The translations under genes were made by a program, and so were the position numbers. Source: Azolla caroliniana (taxonomy: Eukaryota > Polypodiophyta). Taken from it: a DNA stretch of 64,000 nucleotides. Below, in pieces: positions 34,251 through 46,830 of this stretch (the stretch's first letter is position 1; each line of letters starts with the position of its first letter). Location: the NCBI GenBank assembly GCA_043228905.1, contig JBHGNT010000010.1, positions 14,942,001-15,006,000 of the forward strand, in the 5' to 3' direction. A model generated the notes under the pieces. That model made no database searches and had not been told where the DNA came from. It saw only the letters and a list, made by a program, of their open reading frames with translations.

Positions 34251-34692
34251 TAACGGGGAAGCCGTACACATCGATACATGTTAGAGCCCATCCTGATATC
34301 TGGCATTTGAACCATTGCATCCATGCGACTTAGCTTGCACACATTGAGATGTGAGACGGGGTGTTGGGGCACAAGTGATGAGAGTGGCCGACCATGCACA
34401 CTTTGCCCTAAAAAAGTTGGAGAGTCTGAGTATCACACTTTGATACAATGCTCTGCCTTTGATCATATTCGACCATGCTCTCCACATCTCTTCGATCGAG
34501 CCCAATCCTTGCACAAATTTCTCTCACAATCACGATGTGCACTCTCGATTGCAACATTCATTGGTAAAGTTCTTGAACATCGAGAGTTGCTACTCACCTT
34601 CACACGTATCACGTGAAATGTAATATTTTTGGTCTCATAGGTCATATTTGACCTCCGAAGACGATAATATAATCTATCTATCTATCTATCTA
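34251..34692 (+). pseudogene. LINE 3' end with CCHC finger and (ATCT)n tail
   Basis: After gypsy A, a frame reads LRCETGCWGTSDESGR, then CTLCPKKVGESEYHTLIQC, a Cys-Cys-His-Cys finger of the kind found at the C-terminus of plant LINE polyproteins. It continues to FIGKVLEHRELLLTFTRIT and stop. A short 3' UTR follows and ends in TAATCTATCTATCTATCTATC (about 34669-34692), a simple-repeat tail typical of some LINE clades. Together with 15506-15898 it brackets gypsy A on the same strand. Confidence 0.7.
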
Positions 34693-35182
34693 ACCACATG
34701 CATAGAAACCACCTTGAACTCCTCATATAATTGCCCGTACACTCTACCCAAAACATCCTTGACTTCATTCTCTCCTAAGAAGAGTTCACCTTCAACCTAT
34801 GGAACTTCGACTCATAGCCATTAACTCATTAGGTCATGGGGATCTTAAATGCCTACCATTTTCTACATTTCACTACCTTCCAAAGGCAAGGACACAGACA
34901 TAGGTGCCTAAAAAAACAAGTGTCTCACAAGTTTAAAAAAGAGGCATGAGAGGTAACAAAGGAAATAAGACTCATTAGTGACTTAGGTGTCAAAAGGCCT
35001 ATGGGTAAGGTACTTTGTGAGAAATATGATGACATGTTATTTAATGAGCATGATGGTGTGTATCATATTCAAATTTCCACTAAGAAGGGTGATCACATAG
35101 TGTATGCATTATTTTCACATTGAGAGTTTTTACTATGGAGTAGTAATCTGCCTTCTTAGGAAGGAGTCACATACAAGATGAT
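34693..35182. other. no recognised feature
   Basis: AT-rich DNA between two LINE pieces. No coding potential or repeat is recognised. Confidence 0.5.
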
Positions 35183-35560
35183 ATGTTAATTTGGTCCCAT
35201 AGGTCAAAATTGAGCCCATCATTGTTACCGATAGATATTGTGAGTGGAAGCAAGGAAAAAGATCCAAAAGACACATCAAAGAAAATGTTGGTGTTCCGAT
35301 TGATGAATGATATGGAAAAATGGTTTGGAAGATGGGATACAACACATTTGCTTCATGATATATCTATTGATTCCTTCTTCAACACCAATGTATCATGACA
35401 AGGGAAAAATGTGTCGCTTCAAACTTCACACGTTTTGTCATATATGTTGCACCTAACTACAAAAACCATATTCTTCGTCATTATGAAGCAATTGCTTCAC
35501 TATATAATAGCAAGTTCAAATATCATCAAGTAACATTGGTGAAACTTGAACCCATAACCT
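35183..35560 (+). pseudogene. second, more decayed LINE fragment
   Basis: Matches the 15506-15898 fragment: DMEKWFGRWDTTHLLHD and, in a second frame, VAPNYKNHILRHYEAIASLYN. A frameshift separates the two halves. It is more diverged than the first copy, so it is an independent older insertion or an old duplicate. Confidence 0.6.
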
Positions 35561-38500
35561 TATTCATTAAGTTTAGAGTACATAGTTGGATAGTATGCAT
35601 GGATAGTTGGATGGTATGCATGCATTGCATATAATGCATGTGCGCCAAATGGCGGTCATGCATCACATGCATTGCATGCAACCTCACATCAATATATGCA
35701 TGTGAGCACCTATATAAAGAGAGGGAAGGGAGGCATCAAGCAAGGAATCAAGGAATCAAATAAGAAAATCAACTAATTAATTAAGAAAAATAAGTTAGCT
35801 CATTTTTTAACAAACACTCTTAATAACTCATAACCTTAAAGCCTTAAATGACAACACCTCCTATGAAATGTACATAGGCTATATATTAGTATGAAATATA
35901 CTAATAGACTTAACTTTAATATTTAATCACTTGTAAATTAAGTTTAAAAACAGAACATCAAGTAATCACACAAGAATATTACCAAATGAATCTTTCACTA
36001 AAATACACGCATCCACCATGTTCATGAGGATGTTACAAAAAGGTTAAATAGACTTGAATAAACCATGGTAAGCTCAATGAGAAAGATTAAGGAAATAAGG
36101 AGGTTAGGGAGCTCTAGCTTAAGGAGGGAGAGAGAGATCTAGTCAAAATTGAAGAGACAAAAAGAAGAAGTATAAAAAGGTACGACACTACTGTTAAACA
36201 CTTCTCTTTTACAAATTTTGGTTATTTACATTTTTGCCGAGCCGTCTTTTCTCTAGCCTATGCTCTAAAGTTGTATTGTATATAAGTTGAATTTTCTCGT
36301 GCTTCTCATTGTTGGCTTCCTACCCGATGGTGCCTCCTAGTGTAACATCCTCATTGACATAATGAATGCATTCTCTTGGGTGTACCCACCACGTTGGAGG
36401 ATTCTTGGAATGATGGTTGTGGTAAGAAGGTACACGGTGAGAAGAAGATGAAGGAGGGAGGCAGAAGAGAGTAGAACGTAGGATTTCAATGGCAAGAGAT
36501 GGAAGGATTACTTGTTTTCTATCAATCTAGATGAATTAGGAGATTTTAGATATGGTTTGTATAAAGTTGGGGGATAGCTCACTGAGATGTGAAGGATGAT
36601 AGGTGCTACCCAAATTCAAAGAAAGGTGGAATAAACAATAAGTCCACCAAAGTTTGAAAATCTTGGAGGTATGGTAATGGAAGTATTTGAGTGCGACCCT
36701 AGATATTTGCATTAAAATCATTTGGTCCTCTGTAGGAGTTTTATCGGGGAGTGGGGATAGCAATAGCTAGTTAAATAACAATGTTGTGCTTTTAAAGAGA
36801 AAATTTTCCATGGCCACCATCTTGGAAGTGGTTAGCAAGTAAGATTTGTACAAATCCAAGAAGGGGAAGATGCCAATTTATTTTGAAATATTCAGTCATT
36901 GAAAGCGCCAAGGTAGTTAGAGTCCAACTGGCCCGTTGTGATGTGTGGAGTATGCGGGAGGAAGTCAAACTTAGGATATAAGAAAGGTTGAGTGATAAGA
37001 AAAATTATGACAAGAAGGAAATGTGATGGATATATCTTAAAGATGAAAAGATGTAGTGTAGTTGGCAAGAGCACACTCTTAAAATTATAATGTCAAAGAT
37101 TGAGATCTTGTTCAAACCATGGTAGGCAAATGTTACGTTATGTGAACTTTAATGGATGCACATGGTGATTGATATTTTGTTCATATGATGTGCCATGGGA
37201 AGATTAGTATAGATGCATGCCAAAAGAAGACCTACTATTTTTATTTGCATGAGGAGCTCCAAAAGCCTATAACAGGGAGAAGAGAGCTCATTGTTAAGGC
37301 TCAGAAAATTTGATGCTAGATGGAAGTTCTATTTAAAATTTACCCAAGGTTAGGATTGCGAAGCAAGAGGGTGTTCAAAATTGATGATGACAAATAAAGT
37401 TGTTGTTCATGGTCTCTTAAAGAAAAACTTGAGGATTTACTCTATTGCTACTTCGTCATTGCTGTGACCACCTCTATTGCTACTCTGCCTTGCCTACCAT
37501 CATAACCTGTAGTCACCTCTAGTCACTTATTGAAACCTGTTATTGAAACCACTTATTGAGACTTGTTGGTGGTTTTAACTTGTTTATGTTAGTGGGTGGA
37601 TATAGTTTTGTTATATATGAACACATATTAAAACTCCTAAGACATGATAGATATTTGAACCCATAACCTCTTTAGAAAGTATTTGTAAACTTAATAATCA
37701 AGGTATATTATATTGTTAATAATTAGCTAATTAACTAAGGGTTAATTAATATCTAATTATGTGAATAATTAATCGCGTATGTGACTAAGCAACGGAAGGT
37801 TATGTGATGTGTGCGTATGTGTGAGTATGAGAGGAAGAGAGAAAGAACACTTATGAACAATAAGATAAGATGGGGGATGATTAACAAGAGTGTAGCTAGA
37901 TGACCAAGTTCTCTATAGTAATAAGCATAATCAAGTTACAAAAATACCCACAATGAGGTATATATAGATCTTATATGCAAGAGTGCGCATGTGTGAGGAG
38001 AATATAGGTACAAAGATGTAAGTCCTATATTAAATGAACATGTGAGTCGAGGATCTAGAATGTATCCCACTCAACTACAAAATCCTATAGGCTTTAAGGT
38101 CAACACACTAACTAGATTCTATTAGGTAACTATTAAGTTACGTGGTTAACTAAATGGCTAAACTTAGTTGAGCTTGATATCTCAACATATATTAAATATA
38201 TAACTTTTTATATACTTGCTTGTGTTGATTTTGTGCACCTCATGGAAGCACTTCTATCAATCAATGGAGTTTTGCATCCCATTGATGTTGTTTGCTTGGG
38301 GATTAGATTGGCGTATGTCCTATTGGTGGCGAACCAAGCAGCGGTAGTTGTCAAATATGTTCGAGCCGCTAACTCACTTAATGATATGTGATTAGTACTC
38401 ATATCTCTCTCTCTCTCTCTCTCTCTCGCTTACTCTCTTAAACAAAGTGAAGACAAAGAATATGTTTTATTTTACCCTCTTACTAAGAGGTTTAGCACCA

Positions 38501-39418
38501 ACAAAGGAGAGAGATTAACATTTATTTACTAAACAATATTGTTAATCTCACTTGAGCTTTTGCTTCAAGGAGAGGAGGCTTAGAGTTCTCATCACTAGGA
38601 GATTCTCAAGAATGAAGAAGAAGCTAAAAAGTCACCACAAGGTGGTTTTTATAGCTTTTACATCATAAGTATGGTTGTTTCTCACCTATTGGCTTGCTTT
38701 TCACCCTATTGGCTATTTCTACTCCCCTTTTTTATGTTGGCATAAAAGGCCAACTCCTTCCACCTTGTATCCTAGTGTGAACTCATCTAAAAGTTAGGGC
38801 TTAATATATAAGCAATAACCTATCGTTGTAAGACAATAACTTCTTCTTCTTCTTCTTCTTGTACATCAGGTCTTTGAAGAGAGAGAGAACGAATTGAGTA
38901 ATAGAGCTTCCATTAAAGCTGATATCACGTCTACTTTCTGTTCGATACTTCTGTGTTGTTTGTCGAGCACGAATCTACAGATTCTCAAATAGGTTTCCGC
39001 ATACACATACGCTATCGTAGTGTATTTCGTACACTACGTGAAAAACGTATATAGTACTAGATTCAATAAATATGAAGAAATAGAAGAAAATATAAAAATA
39101 TATACTACATGCATAGGGCAAGATTCAAAGCTTACCATTACACTAACACATCATGAGTGTTAGAAAAGCAGATATCCCATATAGAAACGTTTTCTCACGC
39201 ATATTAACTAGGAAAAAACTTTAGTTAGAAGAAAAATGTATGATAGAAATAAAAGCTACACATGCACATCTAGCGTGCATAAACACTATAGTCGATAAAA
39301 AACGCATGAGGTTAGAAAAAGCATGATCACTTTTAGAAAAAAAACATGTCAGAGAAAGCATATAGTCTTTAGATAGAAAAAAAAAGCATGGAGTTCATAG
39401 TTAGAGGAGAAGCATGGC
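35561..39418. other. AT-rich intergenic DNA with possible LTR remnants
   Basis: No coding sequence is recognised. 35590-35710 is rich in TGCAT/ATGCA motifs. A (TC)n tract lies at 38403-38429 and (CTT)n at about 38841-38860. Around 38380-38880 the DNA looks LTR-derived: a minus-strand TATA-like GCTATAAAAACC inside the palindrome ACCACAAGGTGGT region (about 38632-38655), then a TGTTGGCATAAAAGGCC start at about 38734. No partner LTR or TSD was found, so boundaries are not given. Confidence 0.45.
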
Positions 39419-39489
39419 TTGTTAAGACTCTCTCATCACTATATAAGGATGTAGAGCACAATATAATAAGGGGGAAAAAAATAAACAAA

Positions 39490-39720
39490 TAAATTATGGA
39501 TTAATTATTAGGGTCTAAATATTGATTAATATAATACTCGTGGGATTCATGAGGTTTTCGATTTCTCTTTTCCAATCCATTCCTATTGATTCCAATCTAT
39601 TTTGAAGTATAATTCTAGGGTTAAATATTAATAAAACTAAAAAAAACTATATTCGTGGGATTCATGACTTTCTATTTCTCTTTCTTACAATCTATTCATA
39701 ACTATACTCGTCTCAAATTC
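39490..39720. repeat. imperfect direct repeat, period ~114 bp
   Basis: Two copies of a segment ending in TCGTGGGATTCATGA then TTTCGATTTCTCTTTTC-like sequence (about 39538 and 39652). It lies in the probable LTR of copia 3 just before its primer-binding site. Confidence 0.55.
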
Positions 39721-39801
39721 TTCCTCCTAGTCCAAAACCCTAGTGGTTCCCACCTGACTCATGCAATGATCCGGCGCCGAAAGTCACGACAACGCTTCAA
39801 T

Positions 39802-39813
39802 TGGTATCAGAGC
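39802..39813 (+). promoter_or_regulatory. copia 3 primer-binding site
   Basis: TGGTATCAGAGC, the exact complement used for initiator tRNA-Met priming in plant copia elements. The LTR to its left should end at CA 39798-39799; its start cannot be fixed because no second LTR was found (a TGTTAAGACTCTC at about 39423 is one candidate, with a TATATAAGG 20 bp inside). Confidence 0.88.
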
Positions 39814-39898
39814 GACATGCTGCTCGACGACAACAGACAACAGAAAAGGTTGAAAGAAAAAGACCAAGTTAGTAAATCTCACTTCCCAAAAGAATCAT

Positions 39899-40533
39899 GG
39901 CATCAACATCCGGTATAGGAGTTGAGATCCAGAAATTCGACGGCAAAAACTTTGCCCTATGGAAGGACATGATGTAGGACGTACTGATTATTCGAAGATA
40001 GGTCGAGGCCATTCGACACAGCGAAAAACTTGCTTCAATGACAGCCGATGAGTGGAGATCAATGGACGAAATTGCACGATCAATGAACACTGTCGTCTCT
40101 TTTGCCATACTGAAGTAGACGACAGTGTTCTCATTGTGGGAGAAGTTACAAGCCGTGTATGAGAAAAAGTTTTCATCTTCAAAAGTGATATTGATCAAAC
40201 AACTGTTCAACATGAAGATGAGAGAAACCGATCCAGCTACCTCTCACATCAACACCTTCAGCCGGGTAGTGTCAGAACTCTCCTCACAAGGGATCAACTT
40301 CGAAGAAGAAGTTAAAGTCCTTGCCCTCCTATCGAGCTTGCCGGCGAGTTGGGAGGTATTCTGTATGACATATGCCAATAGCCGACTAATCCTGAATCTG
40401 GATGAAACGATTGGCCAAGTCCTCACCGAGGACATTCAACGAAAATCGATGGGACTGACCATCGATGAGTTAGCAGAAGCCCATCACTCGACTGAATCGG
40501 TCGACTGACAATGTCGACCGAGAGGACAAGCGG
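39899..40533 (+). pseudogene. copia 3 gag
   Basis: Starts MASTSGIGVEIQKFDGKNFA, the usual opening of a Ty1/copia gag (compare copia 4, MASTSGSSEMSLRKFDGSNF). The body is LWEKLQAVYEKKFSSSKVIL, FNMKMRETDPATSHINTF and EEEVKVLALLSSLPASWE. In-frame stops near 39975, 39999 and 40114 (TGG or CAG type) inactivate it. It is cut by gypsy B at 40534. The zinc-knuckle region resumes at 47373. Confidence 0.8.
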
Positions 40534-41484
40534 TGTCACGAAATTACGCGAACGTGTAAGGAACGAAGGCGGGACCCAGGACCGAGGAGTGTGAAAAAAG
40601 GGGAAAAGTGAAACAAAGAGTGCGTGTCGGGCAAGCGTTGGATGCCAGCAAGCACAGAGCTCAACCGGCTCGGTCGATATCAGATTGATGCAAGAGACAA
40701 TTAGAAGAGAAAGAAACCCACAATCGATTAAGAATGGATTACGACCGGCTCACCGGTAACTGAGCCACTACTCAATCAACAACCCACATGCACACACCAA
40801 AGACGAGATACAACGTGGAGCCTCTATCGGGAGAACCCGAGTTTCCCACACAAACAAAGGCGTCCGACAAAAGAACTCCTGCAGAGAACACCGATACAGA
40901 ACGAGCGCTTGGTCCCCAGTCCGACAACACTCTGTTCTCCCCAAAATGCGATCCCCCTCTCAGCCCTCTCTCCCGACCTTTATAGGTCCCTGAGGGAGGA
41001 GCCATCACATCCTTTAATTACATCATCTTTATTCTCTATCGCTTCAGACAGAGATTAGTTTTGATTTGTTAATCTATTTAATGTGTCTATATGGGTGAAA
41101 GCATGGGAATGGAAACACTATTATAGCTAGCATGTAGCTAAAATGACCACAACTAAGTTTTTTTTTTATAGCTAATTTTTAGTGGGAAAATCTTGAACAT
41201 ACATAAAATTTATTATGGGGAGGGAAATATTATTATTTATTTGAGATCACATTGTGATAATCCCTAAAATTGCCAAAATATGCAAATTACATGCAGCTTT
41301 TTACATAGCTAATTAGCTTGTGTCCTTAGACTATGTACAAATCACCCATATCAAAGTCTATCCACATCACGCCGACCTATTCTTAGACTATGTACAAATA
41401 ATTTACAACTGTGTGCATCCGTGCATGCTGTGGTTCATGCGCTCAGGTCTTCGTTTCCGCTCGTAGCCGGTTTTCCTCAGGACA
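40534..41484 (-). repeat. gypsy B 3' LTR with MITE-like insert
   Basis: 951 bp including the insert at 41093-41347. Matches the other LTR outside the insert and a ~150-bp segment (about 40590-40755) that the other LTR lacks. Confidence 0.87.
41093..41347. mobile_element. MITE-like insertion with short inverted ends
   Basis: 255 bp, starting GGGTGA and ending TCACCC, flanked by ATAT on both sides (41089-41092 and 41348-41351). The other LTR of gypsy B shows the empty site (TTCTATATCAAAG), which proves an insertion with four-base duplication. It is AT-rich, has no coding capacity and repeats TAGCTAA/TTAGCTA inside. The superfamily cannot be assigned from a six-base terminal repeat. Confidence 0.78.
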
Positions 41485-41599
41485 TCCACCCCCACCAAAC
41501 CGCACATCCACTGGTATGTGCCGAGAGGGAGAGAGAGATATCAAGGGAAACTGGCCTGCTCTCAACCGTTTCTCTCCAATCCGTCGTGCGCCCTGTCCT

Positions 41600-43222
41600 C
41601 GTCTGTTTAGCCTAGGTTGTTGCTTTCTTCTGCGCACCCTGGATCCGGCTTGTCCTCGTGCCGTTTCTTGAATGCCTTGATCCGCTTTCCCGCAACCGGT
41701 ACTGTTATCCGCGTCCCGTCAAGCTCCGCGAGATGGTAGGTGGAATTGTTGTTCGTGCTGGTCACCACATAAGGCCCGAATCACCTCCTCGTGAACTTAC
41801 GTGTTGCCTTGTGATGATTGTCAAGGCTACTATCGTAAACTAGAACCCAATCGCCTTCCTCGATCTTCTTCGGTCTCAGCCGGTATGTCCAGTCGAACCG
41901 GTCTTTGTTCTTCTCCCTTACTGTGTAAAACATAGCCTTTGCCCGTTCTACGTCCGCTGGCCTCCGCTCAAGCTGTCAAATCCGTGGACCATGCCGTCAA
42001 CAACTCTTCTCGTTCGTCCAGTCGATTTCCACCCAAGAGGAAATCGTCCGCTCCATCGGCATGACTGGCTTTCGCCCGTACATTAACTTTGCCGGCATGA
42101 ACCCGGTCACCAAACTGTGCGTAGTTCGGTCCGCCCACAATCTGTAAGGTAGGAGCCGCGGCCAATTCCCGACTTGCCCTTCGCACGCCTGTACTAACGC
42201 CTTTACGATTGGTCCGTGTCCACACTCTATCATCCCGTTCGCTTCCAGATTGTATGCCGTAGTGAGGGAGAGTTTTACCCCTAACCGGCCGAACAGTTCT
42301 TCGGCCTCTTGCACGTCCAACTCTCCCCAGTCAGCCACGATCTTCCCCACGCAACCGTACCGGCAGATCACCTCCTCGATCAGGAACCGGCACACGACCG
42401 CATTCATCTTGTTCTGCAACGCACAACCCTCCACCTGGCTCATCAGGTCTTCTCGCGCAAGCACCAGGTACCACATCTGCCATATTCCCATTGGCATCGT
42501 CACTAAGTCCACCATCCATTTGAAGTGGATGGTCGGCGGGTGGGTCAGGTGCAGCTCATCTCGGTGCCGAATCCCAGAATGCATCTGGCAACAGGTTGTC
42601 ACGAACCGGTGCACATCCCGATACATCCCGGCCACCAATATTTCTCTTTTAACTTCTCGAACGTGGCCCATGTCCCGCGGTGTCCGGCCCAAGGACTCTT
42701 GTGATACGCGGATAACAGCTCCTCCTGCTCTTCCCTCCTCACTACTATGTGGAGTGGAACGCCGTTACGCTTCTCCGGGTGCCTCCATATACTCCCGTTC
42801 CACAGGAAGAACCAGTACGCCTTCTTCCGGATCCTGTTCGCCTCGTCCTTCGTCCATGCTGCGTCTGGCGTTAACGTTTTTAAGAACCTGCCGATCCAGA
42901 GCCACTCCCCGTCGTACTCGTTCTTGTTGAACTCATTGAGTGACAGAGTGCTCCCCTCCCTTGCTGCTATGCGAGCCGACTCGAAGAAGTCTATGCTGAC
43001 TTCTTCATTTTCAGAAACCATGCCGTCCTCATCGTTAAACCGCGCTCTCGAAAGCATATTGGCCATGGCGTTGTCTTTCCCGGAGACGTGTTGTATCTCT
43101 GGATTTAGGGACTTGATGTATGCGATCCACATGAGCATAGCTAGGTCCGGAGTTGCACATCCGGAAACCATACCTAGGATAGGTAGGTAGTCCGTCTCGA
43201 TTATTACCTCCGCCCCGATCAA
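41600..43222 (-). pseudogene. gypsy B integrase and pol C-terminus
   Basis: Minus strand. Starts at the RNase H end (MIGAEVIIETDYLPILGMV, LNPEIQHVSGKDNAMANML). Integrase zinc region: VVRREEQEELLSAYHKSPW, GHRGTWATFEKLKEKYWWPG. Core: WMVDLVTMPMG, IVADWGELDVQEAEELFGRL and YNLEANGMIECGHGPIVKAL hold the Asp, Asp and Glu positions. The C-terminal part (ERTISSWVEIDWTNE) is followed by a frameshifted end with STYHLAELDGTR-like sequence near 41700-41740. One frameshift near 42600-42690 separates two long open stretches. Confidence 0.82.
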
Positions 43223-44560
43223 ATAGTCTTTGTCAGCCTTGACACCCCAGATTTTGCGTTAAACCTGGGCGTATCCGCGCTGCCACCCACTCAATATCTT
43301 CGCCCCAAACCGGATAGCGAACCTCGCACCATTCTCATCCTCCTAATTGACCGCCCATCCGATCCCGGTCAGGCTCGTGTCCACGTTCACATAAACCAGG
43401 AGACCCTTTCCATAAACCACTTGCCGGAGGGCCGGTGCTGCGGCTAGCGCCTCTTTTAACCTTCAGACCGACTCTGTGTGCTACTCGTTCCATTTGATCT
43501 TATGCCCCTTTTTCAGCAACCCGTAGAGCGGTTCCACGACGTGTCCGTAATGCGGAATCCATATGTGGTAGAACGCGCACGCACCCAGGAACCTTCAGAC
43601 CTCTATAACCGACTTGCATTCTTCTGTCATCACGGAGATGGCCTCCACCTTTGTCGGAGACGGTTTCCGGCCGTAAGGCCCGCACAAGTGTCCAACCCCC
43701 AAGATTTTGGATTGCTCGAAAGCCGACTTCTCTCCGGAGAAGGTGAGTCGCGCACTCTCAAGCCTTCGTAGCACCTTCTCGCAGTCGTCGATGTGGTTTG
43801 CCACGAACCTCCGGCATTCATCCGGCCCCACCGATTCATCCTTATCTTCCACCGGAAATCCCTTGATCGGAATGTCCTCCAAGAATGGGATGGTGATGTC
43901 CGGGATGCAGTCCCTCAACACCTTGTTCATTGCGTTCACCGTATGCGCCACCGAGTTGGTCCCCCCTTGCAGCAGGGTACACATCCGCACTAAGTCGAGG
44001 GGAGTCCGCATTGTCGTAATATCCCTACTCTCTACGACTAGTTGGAATTGGTCGTATCCTGAGTACAGATTGCCAATCGAATAGATTGACCTTCCAGCGA
44101 AGGCTTCTATGAACTCATCAATGGTCGGCCCAATTCCCACGTTTCGAATGGTCACTTTATTGACCGGTTGCAGGTCTTGAATGAAGCGCAGCATGCCGTT
44201 CTTCTTTGGCACCGTAAACCACCGATTTGAATACGGGGCACTCGACGGCTCGAGAATGCCCATCTCCACCTTCTTCATCAATAGCTCCATCAGCTTTGGG
44301 ATGTGAGCTTTGGGTACCGGAATTGGCTTGAGGTTCCACGGCACATGCGATACCGTGAAGATAACAATCACCTCCACGATCGTCGGGTCCACACACCCGA
44401 TCTCCTCCAGTGAGAATTCGAAGGCCTTCCCGTGCCTCCTGAGCATCCTCTGAAACCGGTCCTTCTCCGCCGATAGTAGAATGCCACCCCACCGATCTTG
44501 AGCTCCTGTAGCATCTCATCGGTGAACCGGTGCCCTATGCCAGCTGGTTTCCGCAAACTT
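43223..44560 (-). pseudogene. gypsy B reverse transcriptase and RNase H
   Basis: The longest open stretch (44446-43595) carries VPHVPWNLKPIPVPKAHIPKL, PYSNRWFTVPKKNGMLRFIQ, DLQPVNKVTIRNVGIGPTID, LYSGYDQFQLVVESRDITTM, IPFLEDIPIKG and VGHLCGPYGRKPSPTKVEAI. FLED replaces the FLDD of gypsy A, changing one of the two catalytic Asp residues, so this RT is probably dead. The RNase H region (43590-43230) is broken by stops and a frameshift. Confidence 0.85.
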
Positions 44561-46784
44561 GGGTTTGACGCGACCGCTTCATCCGCTCCTTGCTGCCCTC
44601 CGACAAGCCTCACCTTCCAGTTCACAATTTTGTACCTCAGCTCCATGTGGGCCGTCTGATCCAACCCAACCTTCTCCCCGAAGTCCGCAATGACTTCGTA
44701 CATTTCCACGGAACCGATCGGAATCACCCGGTCTTCACTCAGGTCTTCTTCGAGAACCTTCATGATCTCTTCAAGGGTGTCGTCGAACGAGACCGCCTCC
44801 ACGGCGCCACTAATCTCATCGTCGGAGCTAAGGTCCCCGCATGGCCTAAGACACTCCTCGACCCTCTTCTTTTCCCAGCTGCTAACGCTAGTTATCGTAC
44901 AACCTCCGTTGTCGGTGAACCAAAATTTTCTACCTATGGTACATGTGTGGGGTTTCTCCGGGGTGTTCGGACTATCGTGGCCCCACACCTTGATAGCCCT
45001 CTCTAAAAATCCTCTCGGCCATCACTGCCAAGGGTCTTGCGGTTGCGCTCACGGTTTGGTCGTACTGTCAAGAATTGGACGGAGTGATGCCCGTCCTGGC
45101 TCTTCATCAATGCGTACGCCGAACCATTATCCAGCACCTTGGTCTCCATGCGGGCCGCCTTAATGTAATGTTCGTCGAGTATCACCAGGTGCGAAGATGT
45201 CTCCTACACGAAGAAGTGTTGATCTATCTCAACGTCTCCAATTTTAACACGCACATTCAGGCATGCTCCGTGTAGTTCCTTTGTAGCGCGCGTGGCCGCG
45301 CGTATCTTCCATCCATGCTTTGTGTTGATCGACCATTTCCCCTTTTTGTAGAAGTTCATTGACATCAGGTTTATCTCAGAACCATGGTCTATCAACGCCA
45401 CCACCGGCTCCTGAACGTTCCCGATCCAGATGGGGGTCTTTGTAGTAGCCCTTGCCCAATGCAACTTGGAATAGTGGCTCTCCGCCAACTCGTCCTCCAA
45501 GGCCACGTCTTCTAAGTGCGTCGTCCGCACTTCCACGGGCTTCTCCGGCTCCGGCTCCGTCGTGATCCTTTTACGCTTCACCAAGTCCACGATGGAATCG
45601 TGGAACTCCTTGGCGATTCTGAGCACTTCCCTCAACAACAGCTCCACCTTGCAATCGAGCATCTGTTCCTCGAGGACCTTCTGCAAGGCCTGCTTTGTTC
45701 TATCTGGTACGTCGGAATTACCGGCGTCGTTCTTTTTCGGCCCATACCACATCTCGTACCGTTTCGAGGTTCCGGCTCCTCCTACCTTCCCCACTCGGCT
45801 GATGCCGAATAGTGGATGGCTTCGGCCTGCCGCGCCGCAACCTCTTCCATCAATTGCTTCATTTCGCCGCACCTGATATTCTAGTCCAGGGTTTCTAGGT
45901 TTCGTTCTCGTGCACCCGCCCATTCCAAAGGTACACTACATTGCTTCTGAGTGCCTTCGTAAACTCCGCGCAATCTCTTCGGTTGTGGCCCACCGTGTCG
46001 CACCACATGCATCGTTGTCCGGCCAGACGCCTTCAATCGCGTGTCTGTTCTCCACATTCTCTCCTGGCCTGTGCGATATGGAGATCGTGTACCATCTCGG
46101 TTAGCTCTTCTAGAGCTACTCCCCCGGATGGGACTTTAACCACGCTGGTCGGGGTCCTGCGGCCGACGGGCCCTCTTCTCTCCACTCACACCGTTTGTCG
46201 AAATGGCTGCAGACCCTTTTTAGTACAGCCCAGTCGGCTGTGAGCCCATCGTCAATCTCGAATAGGGGACCCACCTTCTCCCGATCCTACGCGTCCAACG
46301 CCGAGAGACGGCTCGTGTCGAGCACGGTCTTGTCCAACGTTGAGAGATGAGCAAACTGTTTCTCAAAGTCTTGGACAATCATCTGTCCTCCGGAATGTCC
46401 CTCATTATCATTTCAGCCGGGAAGGCCCCAAGATAACTCATCGCAGAGCCCATCGTCAATCTCCAATAGGGGACCCACCTTCTCCCGATCCTACGCGTCC
46501 AACGCCGAGAGACGGCTCGTGTCGAGCACGGTCTTGTCCAACGTTGAGAGATGAGCAAACCGTTTCTCAAAGTCTTGGACAATCATCTGTCCTCCGGAAT
46601 GTCCCTCATTATCATTTCAGCCGGGAAGGCCCCAAGATAACTCATCGCATTCTTACCTTCAAACCAGCCTATTGTGCCAACGATCGTTTCGATGGCCCGG
46701 TCGAGGGTACCTGTACCTTCACGAGCATTCACTAGTCGGTTTACAGCTGCCGCGATGGCCTTGGCGAGTTCCGTCCCCCTCATC
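44561..46784 (-). pseudogene. gypsy B gag, protease and linker
   Basis: Gag starts MRGTELAKAIAAAVNRLVNA (46784), parallel to gypsy A. The zinc knuckle CMWCDTVGHNRRDC is at about 46010-45965. The protease motif is VVALIDHGSEINLMSMNFYK at about 45400-45345, with DHG as in gypsy A. The linker has AVEAVSFDDTLEEIMKVLEE and MYEVIADFGEKVGLDQ. Frameshifts and stops occur in the gag part around the 204-bp duplication. Confidence 0.78.
46242..46649. repeat. 204-bp tandem duplication in gypsy B gag
   Basis: Two near-identical units, both starting GAGCCCATCGTCAATCTC and ending AAGATAACTCATCGCA (46242-46445 and 46446-46649). The unit is 68 codons, so the duplication preserves the frame. Confidence 0.93.
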
Positions 46785-46830
46785 TTCAGAATCCTTTGCT
46801 GCCTTGATTCACGTCGGGTTCACCGAATTA

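Noticed and set aside
38208-38402. Minus-strand frame of 64 codons near 38300 as a gene
   Set aside because: No family resemblance or splice support; it adjoins a (TC)n tract in DNA that looks LTR-derived.
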